Origin: Puniceicoccus vermicola
Lineage (GTDB): Bacteria > Verrucomicrobiota > Verrucomicrobiia > Opitutales > Puniceicoccaceae
Direction: 5' to 3'
Length of the DNA stretch: 64,000 nucleotides
Assembly (NCBI RefSeq): GCF_014230055.1
Contig: NZ_JACHVA010000040.1
Location: forward strand, 104,815 to 168,814
In this document: positions 41,357-50,232 of the stretch, in pieces
How the letters are laid out: each line of letters begins with the position of its first letter
Numbering within the stretch: the stretch's first letter is position 1
The notes under the pieces: model-generated
What the model was told of the DNA's origin: nothing
Databases searched by the model: none
What the model saw: the letters and a program-made list of their open reading frames with translations, nothing else
Translations under genes and position numbers: made by a program

Positions 41357-41364
41357 GCTTCTCG
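41329..41364 (+). terminator. Long near-perfect hairpin spanning a stop codon
   Basis: CGAGAAGCTC (41329-41338) pairs with GAGCTTCTCG (41355-41364), and the stem continues inward through a G-T wobble and GGATC/GATCC. This gives roughly 16 bp with a four-base loop. It covers the final codons and TGA of the gene at 40481. No T tract follows. Confidence 0.5.
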
Positions 41365-41429
41365 GGAGAAAGGACCTCGTTTCCGGAGTCCGGCTCAAAA
41401 AGAGCGGATTCCAACCCATCGCCGCGGTA

Positions 41430-43022
41430 TCAACGCCGGCGACGCACGAGCACAAAGACCCCGGCAAACAACCCGAGCCCTAGCGCCCAACTGTCTGGCT
41501 CAGGAACAAGACTAAGGCTTCCGTCAGGGAGAAGCGTGATCCGCATTTCCGTCGTATCTCCATTCGGCGAAATCGTATTGGTGCCAAATCGGTCGTCATA
41601 CGGCGAACCATAAACGCCAAGGCGATCATAAAAAGCGCCACCGGGTATCTGAACTTCTGAATTTTCGGCAACCACTTGCGCCCAGAGACTGTAAAATTCA
41701 TCGTCCGGCTGAGCAGGCCCATAGGCATACAGGGCCGCCTTTTCCCAGAGCTCGTAGCTCGACATCTCTCCAATTACCTTTCCGTTGATCTCGACGTCAC
41801 TACCCACCAACCCCGAGAGGATCGCTTGCGCAAAATCACCGGCCACCTTTAGTTTCAGCCCTCCCTCAGTGAAACCTTCTCCAAAGTCAGTTACGAGATC
41901 CTGCCAACCGGAAGCGGATACACTCACATCCGCCCCGTCTATCGTTTCCAGATACAGAAAATTCGTCATGTAGAGATTCGGATCGCTTCCGCCTGGCTCG
42001 TCGGCGTTCACCACAATTTCAAGCCCCTCATATTTGTAAGTCTCGCTTGGATTCGACTGATTCGTAGCATTCACATATCCAGTGAAAACCACCTTATAGG
42101 TTCCATCTGGAGCACTGCCACTCTCACCTTCCACTTGTTCGACTTTGGCCTGAAAATGATAATCCAGATTAAAGCCCGTGCTTTGAGCAACCCGATTCGT
42201 ATCGGCTCCGGACGTACTCTTGGTCCCCGTCGCCCCATTACCTCCGGGATCCGCATCTGGAGCCAGATTCGTCAACTTCGTCCCGAGAAATTGCGTTCCA
42301 TTCCCGGAATTCTGATAAAGATTCTTCAAGTAACCATTGAAGCTCGGATACGGATTCTGCGCCATTGAACCCGAAACGGATGCCGGAAATTTGTTGGGAC
42401 CGATCGCCCGAAGGAATTTACCGTTTCCATCAGTGACAATCGCACTTGAAGAGACGCCCCCGAAGGCTGCGGCCAGCTCTCGGAACATGTCTCCGGTATT
42501 CAATGTGTTCGCCACGTATCCCTGCTCGGTAGCCCCATTGAGAAACGCGAGTTTCAGAGATCCACCGTAGGCCGTGATATTCGTTAAGTCCGCTCCTCCG
42601 GCAGTTCCATTATAGCTAAGCTCAAAATTGGAATACCGACTCGTTGTCGTCGAGAACGGACTCGGCTGCGTCCCCGGAGCTAGCTGGGAGAGACCACTCT
42701 TCCCGCCATAGGAAATGTACCCAATGAGCGACGTGGTCGAGTTGACCGTCAGCCCATTCGCATTGATATCATCCAAGCGGTAAGCTTTCGAAGTTCCGTA
42801 ACTAGTCCCCCCAATATCAATTGAACCGGAACTAAAATTGATCGATTCATTTGACCCTCCGGAATCATAGACCATATCCGAGGAAGCGCCCGCAAAAGTT
42901 ACCCAAAGATCCGAGGTGTCCGAGAAATTACTGGTATCAAAGGTAAGACTCATACTCGCCCCGAGAGGCGAAGCACCGAAAGCAAGAGTTATAGAGAAGA
43001 GAAAAGTTTGTAGTATTTTCAT
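41430..43022 (-). CDS. PEP-CTERM sorted extracellular protein
   Basis: 530-residue secreted protein. Signal peptide MKILQTFLFSITLAFGASP at the N terminus. The C terminus has the full tripartite sorting signal: VPEP, a hydrophobic helix (WALGLGLFAGVFVLV) and RRRR, recognised by an exosortase for surface or exopolysaccharide targeting. The middle is Ser/Thr/Gly/Asn rich with beta-type composition and no enzyme motif. The ATG at 43022 has AAGGA closely upstream; an ATG at 43040 and a GTG at 43070 are alternatives. No exosortase gene lies in this window. Convergent with the gene at 40481. Confidence 0.85.
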   Translation of the reverse strand: MKILQTFLFSITLAFGASPLGASMSLTFDTSNFSDTSDLWVTFAGASSDMVYDSGGSNESINFSSGSIDIGGTSYGTSKAYRLDDINANGLTVNSTTSLIGYISYGGKSGLSQLAPGTQPSPFSTTTSRYSNFELSYNGTAGGADLTNITAYGGSLKLAFLNGATEQGYVANTLNTGDMFRELAAAFGGVSSSAIVTDGNGKFLRAIGPNKFPASVSGSMAQNPYPSFNGYLKNLYQNSGNGTQFLGTKLTNLAPDADPGGNGATGTKSTSGADTNRVAQSTGFNLDYHFQAKVEQVEGESGSAPDGTYKVVFTGYVNATNQSNPSETYKYEGLEIVVNADEPGGSDPNLYMTNFLYLETIDGADVSVSASGWQDLVTDFGEGFTEGGLKLKVAGDFAQAILSGLVGSDVEINGKVIGEMSSYELWEKAALYAYGPAQPDDEFYSLWAQVVAENSEVQIPGGAFYDRLGVYGSPYDDRFGTNTISPNGDTTEMRITLLPDGSLSLVPEPDSWALGLGLFAGVFVLVRRRR

Positions 43023-43171
43023 GGATCCTTGATTTTTCATGAGACAGAGATGCAGCAACACCAATGCCACATAGCAATAAGATCCTCAAGAACCCATAGC
43101 TCTCAGTAACGAGTTTTCTACAAACCAGAATTTTAACAGCCTCTTTACTCCGAGAGCCGTGTATTTATGTT

Positions 43172-43864
43172 TTAAGAGCGAACCAGAAAATCGAGCATGC
43201 GAAAAAGCTGCACTTGATTGGCCTTCGAAAATTTTCGGGCTCCTTCCCGAATCTCCTCTGGAGTTTGAACATACGTATTCAAAGAAGAAATACCTTCGTA
43301 AGAATTTTCCAAAAATCCTTCTACTGCATCCGGAGAACCCTCGTAATGAAATTGGGTTCCGATGACTCGCTCTCTCAACAGATACGCCTGATTCGGACAA
43401 ACCGGTGAACTCGCCATTCGAATCGCGCCCTCGGGCAGGTCAAAAGTCTCACCGTGCCAATGCAGGACTGTGGCTTCTTCCTGAAAAGAGAAGGATGCAT
43501 CCGTTGACTCGGGCGCAGCCCGCACCGGGAACCAGCCAATTTCCAGCTCAGGTCCTCCATAAATCGAGGCCCCCAGAGAGGACGCAATCATCTGCGCCCC
43601 CAGACAAACGCCAAATACAGGCTTACCGGCTTCGACCAGTTGCCGAACCAATTTCTTCTCCTCCACCAACCAAGGATAGCCCTCCTCATCGTTGACGCTC
43701 ATCGGTCCGCCCATGATCACCAGAAACTCGACATCGTCGGCCTCTGGAAGCGAATCTCCCGCAAATAACCGAACGCATTCCTCTTCGTGACCTCGCTCCT
43801 CAATCCAAGAACGAATCGCGCCCAACCCTTCAAAGGGTACATGTTGAAACCAATGAATCTTCAT
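43172..43864 (-). CDS. Class-I glutamine amidotransferase (stand-alone, GMP-synthase-like)
   Basis: 230-residue GATase1 domain. Catalytic triad visible: Cys in FGVCLGAQMIA, and His/Glu in GTQFHYEGSP. The N-terminal half has FLVIMGGPMSVNDEEGYPWL, typical of stand-alone GuaA-like amidotransferases used for detoxification or catabolism of gamma-glutamyl compounds. No synthetase domain is attached. Substrate unknown. Separate from its neighbours by 149 bp upstream of the PEP-CTERM gene start and 33 bp from the exported peroxiredoxin. Confidence 0.88.
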   Translation of the reverse strand: MKIHWFQHVPFEGLGAIRSWIEERGHEEECVRLFAGDSLPEADDVEFLVIMGGPMSVNDEEGYPWLVEEKKLVRQLVEAGKPVFGVCLGAQMIASSLGASIYGGPELEIGWFPVRAAPESTDASFSFQEEATVLHWHGETFDLPEGAIRMASSPVCPNQAYLLRERVIGTQFHYEGSPDAVEGFLENSYEGISSLNTYVQTPEEIREGARKFSKANQVQLFRMLDFLVRS

Positions 43865-43897
43865 CAGCCTCGAATCAAGGACTCCCCCCAGGCAAAC

Positions 43898-44419
43898 TTA
43901 CTGAGAGGACTGCAAAGCGGCCAAAGCGTCTTCGGACTGTGTCTTCGGCGTCGCTTTTAAATCTCTCCAGGCAATCTTGCCGTCAACGATCAAAAAGGAC
44001 TGGCGCGATGCGAGCGAAGCCAGCTTTTTCGGAACTCCGAAAGCATCGACGAGTTCCCCATCCGGATCAGCAACCAACGTAAAGGGAAGAGAATACTTTT
44101 CCTTAAAGGCTGCCTGAGACTTCACATTGTCCGTGCTGGCCCCAATGACCTGAATTCCCGCCTCACCCAGTTTCTCGAACGAGTCACGCAAGTTACAAGC
44201 CTGGGCAGTGCACCCGGGAGTGTCCGCTTTCGGGTAGAAGTAAACCAAGGCCGGACCTTGAGCATACACTTCGGAAAGTTCCACGGACTCTCCCGCACTG
44301 TTCGTGACGGTGAGTTCAGGAGCATCGGCTCCCACTTCAAGTGGCGAGGCATCAGATGATAAAAAACCAAACATAGTGAGGATAATGATAGTGCGGACCA
44401 TGGAGAAAAGCGAACCCAT
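43898..44419 (-). CDS. Exported BCP/PrxQ-type peroxiredoxin
   Basis: 173-residue thioredoxin-fold peroxidase with the active site FYPKADTPGCTAQACNLRD: the first Cys is peroxidatic, the second five residues later is the resolving position of PrxQ/BCP. A hydrophobic N-terminal stretch (VRTIIILTMFGFLSSDAS) suggests export or anchoring to the inner membrane, which is unusual for BCP. ATG at 44419 or, equally possible, at 44401. It complements the cytoplasmic peroxiredoxin at 20093. Confidence 0.88.
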   Translation of the reverse strand: MGSLFSMVRTIIILTMFGFLSSDASPLEVGADAPELTVTNSAGESVELSEVYAQGPALVYFYPKADTPGCTAQACNLRDSFEKLGEAGIQVIGASTDNVKSQAAFKEKYSLPFTLVADPDGELVDAFGVPKKLASLASRQSFLIVDGKIAWRDLKATPKTQSEDALAALQSSQ

Positions 44420-44521
44420 AGATCAGAAAAAGACAATCGCCCCGCCCCGAATTCGCGAGATGCGAGGAAGAGACCCATGCTCGGAGACGAACCTTCCTCC
44501 TCTAAAGTTCGGATCGCCCGC

Positions 44522-45037
44522 CTACTCCTCTTCGTCACACTGAGTCAGCAAAAAGTCTTTCGCCTCTTCGCCCATGGCCCTCTTGGGAATGCAAACGACT
44601 GGAAGCTTGTTCTCCAGAGGCATAAAGAAGTTTTTCGTTTCGACCAACCCACTCATATCCGACCACCCAGCCGTGCGGGCTCCTGACCCCACCCAGACCG
44701 TCAGCCCGTGCCCTTCGAGAACCAGGAGAGTTTCCGTACTCTCGACAGACTTCAGAGCCTCCAACGACTTCTTTCGCAGCAGGAAATATCCCCGGATCCA
44801 AACGAAGAGCAGATAGAGCGTCAGGCCGAGAAATACTGCCGGAAAGACCCATGGGATCACATCGGAGAACATCAGACAGACCAACGAAGCGGCCGCAAAC
44901 CCGACAACCCCCATCCATTTCTTGCCAAGGATCACATTGAAAAACATCTCGTGAGCCGCTTGTCGTTGAAGTTGAGGAGTCAGGGAATACCGCACCTCAT
45001 ACGAAGGCTCCTGCTCAATTTGATCGACCTCACTCAT
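44522..45037 (-). CDS. YcxB-like membrane protein
   Basis: 171 residues from the ATG at 45037. N-terminal cytoplasmic stretch (YEVRYSLTPQLQRQAAHEMF), two adjacent transmembrane helices (about residues 40-80), then a beta-rich cytoplasmic domain with WSDMSGLVETKNFF and PVVCIPKRAM. This is the usual layout of YcxB-like C-terminal-domain proteins. Biochemical role unknown. Starts 7 bp after the stop of the lipoprotein gene at 45045, so probably co-transcribed with it. Confidence 0.65.
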   Translation of the reverse strand: MSEVDQIEQEPSYEVRYSLTPQLQRQAAHEMFFNVILGKKWMGVVGFAAASLVCLMFSDVIPWVFPAVFLGLTLYLLFVWIRGYFLLRKKSLEALKSVESTETLLVLEGHGLTVWVGSGARTAGWSDMSGLVETKNFFMPLENKLPVVCIPKRAMGEEAKDFLLTQCDEEE

Positions 45038-45044
45038 ACTCAGT

Positions 45045-46250
45045 CTAGTTCCTTCCACGATACGTTTCCTGCCCCCAGAGAAGCACCTCGACTCCAATCT
45101 GAATCGTATACTCGGCTTTCCAATCGTTCGTCTGCTCCCACTGCACTTCGGGTGCGATGACGTAAAAGATATAGTCTTTATAGAGAGGACCTTTTCGAAA
45201 AAGAGTCAGGTCATAGCCGAGCGTCTGGGAAATATTCCCATCGATTCTTCCCCGGAGGGCCCATCCCTCCGCGGCATCAGATCCTCCGACCCGCCGTCCA
45301 TAATCATTCTCGTTCAGCAAATGCGGGACATATCCGACTACGGTAGAAACGGACCAACGATAGCCCAAGCCGTCCTGGCCATACTGCGAACTAGTCGGGT
45401 CATTGGCGCTGTCTTGATCTTCATGGTAATCCTTCTCGTCCCATTTCAAAGATATCGTCGGACGGAACAACCAGCGATCCTTCCAATGATTGGCCACCAA
45501 TGAGGTCAGCGCTCCAAATCCCCGCTCGCTATCCCAAAAGGGTTTCAATTTCGGATAGATCCGCCACAAATTGGGCAACTTGTAAGTCGGCACCCACTCT
45601 GCATTCGCAAAAGCTTCGGGAGGCCAACGGGCTTTGACCCCCGCAGACGTATTCCAGTTTTTAAAAAAATCCCGAGTCGCACCAAAACGCAGCTCACTGT
45701 TTGACTCCGTCGGGTCCTCATCCGGGAGAGCCGTCGGATCCCTCGTCGTAATGAACACCTTCAAGCGGCGCTCAAGATTCGGAAGCTCGATATCCGTCTT
45801 AAAGTCGATCACGGGGACCAGTTTAAAATCTCGGTCTGCTTCGATATCAAACTCGGTAAAAAGCCCGAGTCGAAAACGGGACGGAGGAGTCTTGATAGGA
45901 TTCTCATCCTCGCTGACGAACAAGCCATCAAACCACTCGATGACTCGCTGCGTTTCGTTGTAAGCCCACGAGTGACTTGTATCAATCCAGTCATACTGTT
46001 GCTTAATGACAGGACTGGGAACGGATGCTGGATCCGCAGCCCCTCCCTCCGCCTCCGACTTTTCCGGAGTGGCTTCCTCAGAACGATTGGTCTCCTCCGC
46101 TTCCCCTTGGGATTGATTCGAGGTCGCAGAAAAATTCGCCTTTTGCGCAGTAGATCCAGAATTCTCCTCGCCTCGCAGCGAGGGCATTCCACAACTACAC
46201 AAAAGGAGGGCCCCGAAAAGAATCGTCGCCAGCCTTCTCGATTTCTTCAC
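45045..46250 (-). CDS. Putative outer-membrane lipoprotein with beta-rich body
   Basis: 401 residues from a GTG at 46250. Lipoprotein-type signal: basic MKKSRR, hydrophobic ATILFGALLL and a lipobox-like LCSC with Cys20 as modification site. Residues 25-80 are a Ser/Glu-rich linker. The rest alternates polar and hydrophobic residues with many aromatic residues (YRWSVSTVVGYVP, LGYDLTLFRKGPLYKDYIFY), as in an outer-membrane beta barrel. No named family recognised. The YcxB-like gene follows after 7 bp. lgt for its lipidation is encoded at 39005. Confidence 0.6.
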   Translation of the reverse strand: MKKSRRLATILFGALLLCSCGMPSLRGEENSGSTAQKANFSATSNQSQGEAEETNRSEEATPEKSEAEGGAADPASVPSPVIKQQYDWIDTSHSWAYNETQRVIEWFDGLFVSEDENPIKTPPSRFRLGLFTEFDIEADRDFKLVPVIDFKTDIELPNLERRLKVFITTRDPTALPDEDPTESNSELRFGATRDFFKNWNTSAGVKARWPPEAFANAEWVPTYKLPNLWRIYPKLKPFWDSERGFGALTSLVANHWKDRWLFRPTISLKWDEKDYHEDQDSANDPTSSQYGQDGLGYRWSVSTVVGYVPHLLNENDYGRRVGGSDAAEGWALRGRIDGNISQTLGYDLTLFRKGPLYKDYIFYVIAPEVQWEQTNDWKAEYTIQIGVEVLLWGQETYRGRN

Positions 46251-46284
46251 TGAATCTCTGACTAAGATTCCTGCCTACACACCG

Positions 46285-47520
46285 CTATTTCCGATTCGGC
46301 TTCCCTTCGGTAAAGGCGTCCCGAATTCGTTCCATATCCGTATGCTCGGCGACAATCTCCTGAATGATCGGAATCTTATCCTCGTCGGTGGGCTGAGTCT
46401 TCACCGTCATGTTATTGATCTTCGAAGCTACCGTATAGCTTTCTTCACTACAGATCACGACGGGAATTTCCGTCATACTGATCAGATCCATGAGTTTGGG
46501 ATGAGGCAGAATATTGCGAGTCAGGATAATCCCCGAGACGACTTGCTTCTTGGAAATGTTCGCGCTCGCAATCGCCGAAAAGAGAACATCCTCACGGTCC
46601 CCAGGAGTAATGATCAAGACCCCCGGCTGAATGTAGTCCACAACGCCCTTCGCCGTCATCGCACCGATAACGACCCGGAGAATGCGCTCGGTCATTCCAT
46701 GCTCGGCACCATTGAGCCAGCGCCCGTTGATCTCTTTCACCACCTGAGAGAAGGTTGGAGCCTGCAATCGCTTCCGCAGAGGGAGGCAACCCAGAAGGGG
46801 GATCCCCAAACGCTCCAAGCCCTTGCCCGCATATTCGCGGATCAAGTCCAGCTTTTCCGGGAGCACTTTGTTGATAATCGCCCCAATGACTTCGACCCCA
46901 AACTGATCGAAAAGCGCCTTATTCATCGCAATTTCATCGACCGGAGAACCAATTCCGCCCTCCGAGACGATGATCGCCTTGGCGCCGAGGATCCTCGCGA
47001 TGGCCGCATTGGACAAGTCAAAGACTGATCCCACTCCGGCGTGACCGCTCCCCTCGATGATAATGTAATCCTTGTTGAAAGCCGCCCGGTCAAAGGCCCG
47101 GCAGATCAGGTCGATCAAATGCTCCAACTTGCGACCAGGATTATCCAGATACCAACGGGTCATCCTTCCGTCGATTGCAACCGGACTGATCGCGCCGATC
47201 GGAACGTCCAAGTCGTAGACCGAATCGAAAAGAACCGAATCCTCGTCGATCTTTTGCCCTTCGATCTGCACGAAGCGCTGACCGATCGGCTTGATGTAGC
47301 CGACGTGAGGCGAAAACTTTTTCATCCCACCGAACAGTCCGAGAGAGGTTGTGGTTTTCCCCTGGTTCTGACGTGTAGCGGCGACAAAGATGCGTTTCGT
47401 CGTCGTGTTCTTGGGCGCGCTGATCAGTGGCTCATTCCCCGAAGAGAAGATCGAGATCGAGTTTTCCGAATCGTAGCGGGCTTCGTCATCGGAAGATTTC
47501 TGGGAGGCACTACTGCTCAT
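46285..47520 (-). CDS. BioD/DRTGG-like P-loop protein, separate regulatory half of phosphotransacetylase
   Basis: 411 residues from the ATG at 47520, which overlaps the pta stop by four bases (ATGA). After a polar N terminus it has a dethiobiotin-synthetase-like P-loop (FVAATRQNQGKTTTSLGLF), IIIEGSGHAGVGSVFDLSNA and KAIIVSEGGIGSPVDE. The C-terminal part resembles the DRTGG module (GVLIITPGDREDVLFSAI). In long bacterial Pta enzymes this BioD-DRTGG section is fused in front of the catalytic domain; here it is a separate downstream gene. It likely regulates the adjacent enzyme, but that is inference. Confidence 0.82.
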   Translation of the reverse strand: MSSSASQKSSDDEARYDSENSISIFSSGNEPLISAPKNTTTKRIFVAATRQNQGKTTTSLGLFGGMKKFSPHVGYIKPIGQRFVQIEGQKIDEDSVLFDSVYDLDVPIGAISPVAIDGRMTRWYLDNPGRKLEHLIDLICRAFDRAAFNKDYIIIEGSGHAGVGSVFDLSNAAIARILGAKAIIVSEGGIGSPVDEIAMNKALFDQFGVEVIGAIINKVLPEKLDLIREYAGKGLERLGIPLLGCLPLRKRLQAPTFSQVVKEINGRWLNGAEHGMTERILRVVIGAMTAKGVVDYIQPGVLIITPGDREDVLFSAIASANISKKQVVSGIILTRNILPHPKLMDLISMTEIPVVICSEESYTVASKINNMTVKTQPTDEDKIPIIQEIVAEHTDMERIRDAFTEGKPNRK

Positions 47521-48560
47521 TCGGACCCTTTCGTTTCCATCGGATAGAGAAAACTGCGCTCGATAGCCTGAGCACAAACGAGAACCGCCGTGCCGAAGAT
47601 ATCATGAGCACTGGCTCCGCGGCTGATTTCCGCTGCCGGGCGGCTCAATCCGCTAAGGATGTGACCGTAGCAATGGGCACCGCCGAGAATCTGAATCATC
47701 TTCGAGCTGATGTTACCACTATTCAAATCCGGGAAGATGAGAACGTTCGCCCGGCCGGCGACATCTCCGCCGACTTGCTTGGTATCGGCCGTCGCCGGAT
47801 CCAGCGCCGCGTCGACCTGGAGATCCCCGTCAATCTTGAAGGACCACTTGTTCTCCAAAACCCGTTTTTGCGCCATCTCGGTCGCCGAGCGGACCTTGAG
47901 GACCGACGGATTCCGAGAATTGGTGTTCTTCGTCGTGTAACTGAGCATCGCAACCCGAGCGACCTCATTGGTCAGGTGTGTGCGCAAGTGGGCCGCCGTC
48001 AGGGCGATGTCCGTCAATTGCTCAGGACTGGGATCCGGCACCACGGCGCAGTCCGAAAGGAACAATTCCGAGCGGTGGGAATCCTCATCAAAATCCAGGA
48101 TCTGGAGGGAGGAAATCGTCTGCACCCCTTCCTGCTTGGGAATAATCTTCAGCAATGGCCGGATCGCACTCGACGCCGAGGAAGTGGCTCCGGAGAGAAT
48201 CGCATCGGCCTGCATCGTCGCCAGCATCATGGTGGCGAAGTAATTCGTTTCGGCCACATACTCGTGGCATTCTTTCTGGGAAAGGCCCCGGAAACGACGC
48301 AGCCCCTGAAAGCGTTCGACAAAACTCTCAAACTCATCGCTGCGTTGCGGCTCGATCAAACGGATATGATCGAGCGAAATCCCCAGCCGGCGGGCATTGC
48401 TCTTAATCAGGGCCCGGTCACCGAGCAAGATCGGCACTCCGAGCTGACGCGAGGCGAAGAGGCGCGCTGCCTGAATGATTCGGGGATCGCTTCCCTCAGG
48501 GAACACGATCCGCTTCGGGTGGCGGGCCAGTTTCTCGGTTAATTTTTGGATGAGTGGCAT
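47517..48560 (-). CDS. pta: Phosphate acetyltransferase (short catalytic form)
   Basis: 347-residue PTA/PTB-family enzyme interconverting acetyl-CoA and acetyl phosphate. Conserved blocks: RIVFPEGSDPRIIQAARLF, ADAILSGATSSASSAIRPLLK, ANVLIFPDLNSGNISSKM and GLSRPAAEISRGASAHDI. ATG at 48560; open frame further upstream is not family-like. The regulatory half found in long Pta enzymes follows as an overlapping separate gene. No acetate kinase is seen in the window. Divergent from murJ, with 94 bp between starts. Confidence 0.93.
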   Translation of the reverse strand: MPLIQKLTEKLARHPKRIVFPEGSDPRIIQAARLFASRQLGVPILLGDRALIKSNARRLGISLDHIRLIEPQRSDEFESFVERFQGLRRFRGLSQKECHEYVAETNYFATMMLATMQADAILSGATSSASSAIRPLLKIIPKQEGVQTISSLQILDFDEDSHRSELFLSDCAVVPDPSPEQLTDIALTAAHLRTHLTNEVARVAMLSYTTKNTNSRNPSVLKVRSATEMAQKRVLENKWSFKIDGDLQVDAALDPATADTKQVGGDVAGRANVLIFPDLNSGNISSKMIQILGGAHCYGHILSGLSRPAAEISRGASAHDIFGTAVLVCAQAIERSFLYPMETKGSE

Positions 48561-48654
48561 GACTGTAAGATTTTTTTCGGGGGGCTTCGCGCTCGACTGG
48601 TTGGAAAACCATTCGGGATAAGCCAAAGCCTTGTATTGAGTTTCAGCACGGAAG

Positions 48655-50232
48655 ATGCCGAAATCCCCCCTCGAAGTCATGCGAAAAAATCTCAAGTCGA
48701 TCCTTACCGTGTCCAGTTCCACGCTGGGGTCCCGCATTCTCGGGCTTTTCCGGGATGTCTTCGTCTATGCTCAATTGGGTCTGAGCCCGACCAACTCGGC
48801 CTTTATCCTCGCTTTCACCCTGCCTAACCTTTTCCGCAGGCTCTTCGGGGAAGGAGCACTCAGCTCTGCCCTCATCCCCATTTATACCGAAGAGAACCTG
48901 AAAAATGACAACGAAGCTGGTTTTCGCCTTCTCAACCGGACGCTAACCCGCCTCTTCCTCGTTCTTTTTTCAATTACTTTACTCTTTGGAGCTCTGGTAG
49001 CCATCCCCCTCCTCAGCGGAAAATTGGACGAAACCCGCTACGGCGAAGCGAGCCGCCTCGGCCTTCTCCTATTCCCCTACGTCATCCCCATCTGCTTGGC
49101 CGCCCTCCTGGCCGGCGCCCTTCAGGTCCTCGGGCGCTTTTTCACCGCCGCCATAACCCCGGTCTTTCTCAACGTCTGTATGATCGCCGCCCTCGCTGGC
49201 CCAGCGCTCTGGCTCGGAGAGACTCCCTTTCAAAAAGCCCTATGGCTCTCCGGCGGAGTACTCGTCGGTGGACTTGTCCAGCTTCTCCTCCCGGCCATCG
49301 ACCTCTACCGGAGAGGTTGGCGCCCCGCTATTGACCTCTCGAGTGACGAATCGCTCCGGAAACTGCAGTTGCTCTTCTTCCCCGCCCTCGCCGGAGCCGC
49401 GATTCTTCAGGTCAATATTCTGGTCTCCCGCACCCTTGCCTTCTTCCTCAACGACGACGCGGTCGCTCTCCTCTACTTGGCAGCCCGCCTGGTCGAGCTG
49501 CCCCTGGGGATCTTCGGGATTGCCGCCGCCACCGTACTCTTCCCGGAGTTTTCCCGATTTGCCGCCGGAGGGGACACCCCGGGCCTCCGCCGCTCCTATC
49601 GAAACGGTTCGGCCTTGGTAGCGAGCATCACTCTCCCCGCCTTCGTCGGTCTAGCCCTCCTGGGCGACACCATCTTCCGCGCCGTCTTCGCATGGGGACT
49701 CTTCGACCCCCGCGATGCCGCCCTCGCCGCACCGGTTCTCGCAATCTTTGCCACCGGCCTCCCCTTTTACGCCCAATCCACCCTCCTCTCCCGTGCCCAC
49801 CAAGCCCGTCAGGACATGAAAACACCGGTGCGAGTGGCAGGCTGGGTCCTACTCGCCAACCTCATCTTCAGCATCGGCCTCATGATCCCCTTTGGCGTCT
49901 ATGGACTAGCCGCTTCCAATACCCTCGCCTCCATCGTCCAGGTCTGCCTCCTGCAGCACCGCCTCCGCAAGAACGTCGACGACGGCGAGAGCTGGATGCC
50001 CGTCGAACTCTGGAAAGTGGGCATCGCATCGCTCCTCCTTCTCGGCTATCTCCTCCTCCTTCCGGCCTCCTCTCCCGATGCCAGCAAGACAATCCTCTTG
50101 TTACGCCTACTTTGGATCATTCCGACCAGCATAGCGCTTTACTTCGGAGTTCTCTTCGCTCTCCGTTTTGGACCGGTGCGTGACTTTCTCCCAGCGATTC
50201 TCCGCCGCAAAAAAGCCCGGTCACCCCGATGA
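48655..50232 (+). CDS. murJ: Lipid II flippase MurJ
   Basis: 525-residue MOP-superfamily membrane protein that flips lipid II for peptidoglycan synthesis, with about 13-14 transmembrane helices. N-terminal SRILGLFRDVFVYAQLG, LPNLFRRLFGEGALSSALIP, and LPLGIFGIAAATVLFPEFSR are typical. ATG at 48655 gives eight extra residues; the ATG at 48679 aligns better with other MurJ N termini. It overlaps the oxidoreductase gene by four bases. Confidence 0.95.
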   Translation: MPKSPLEVMRKNLKSILTVSSSTLGSRILGLFRDVFVYAQLGLSPTNSAFILAFTLPNLFRRLFGEGALSSALIPIYTEENLKNDNEAGFRLLNRTLTRLFLVLFSITLLFGALVAIPLLSGKLDETRYGEASRLGLLLFPYVIPICLAALLAGALQVLGRFFTAAITPVFLNVCMIAALAGPALWLGETPFQKALWLSGGVLVGGLVQLLLPAIDLYRRGWRPAIDLSSDESLRKLQLLFFPALAGAAILQVNILVSRTLAFFLNDDAVALLYLAARLVELPLGIFGIAAATVLFPEFSRFAAGGDTPGLRRSYRNGSALVASITLPAFVGLALLGDTIFRAVFAWGLFDPRDAALAAPVLAIFATGLPFYAQSTLLSRAHQARQDMKTPVRVAGWVLLANLIFSIGLMIPFGVYGLAASNTLASIVQVCLLQHRLRKNVDDGESWMPVELWKVGIASLLLLGYLLLLPASSPDASKTILLLRLLWIIPTSIALYFGVLFALRFGPVRDFLPAILRRKKARSPR

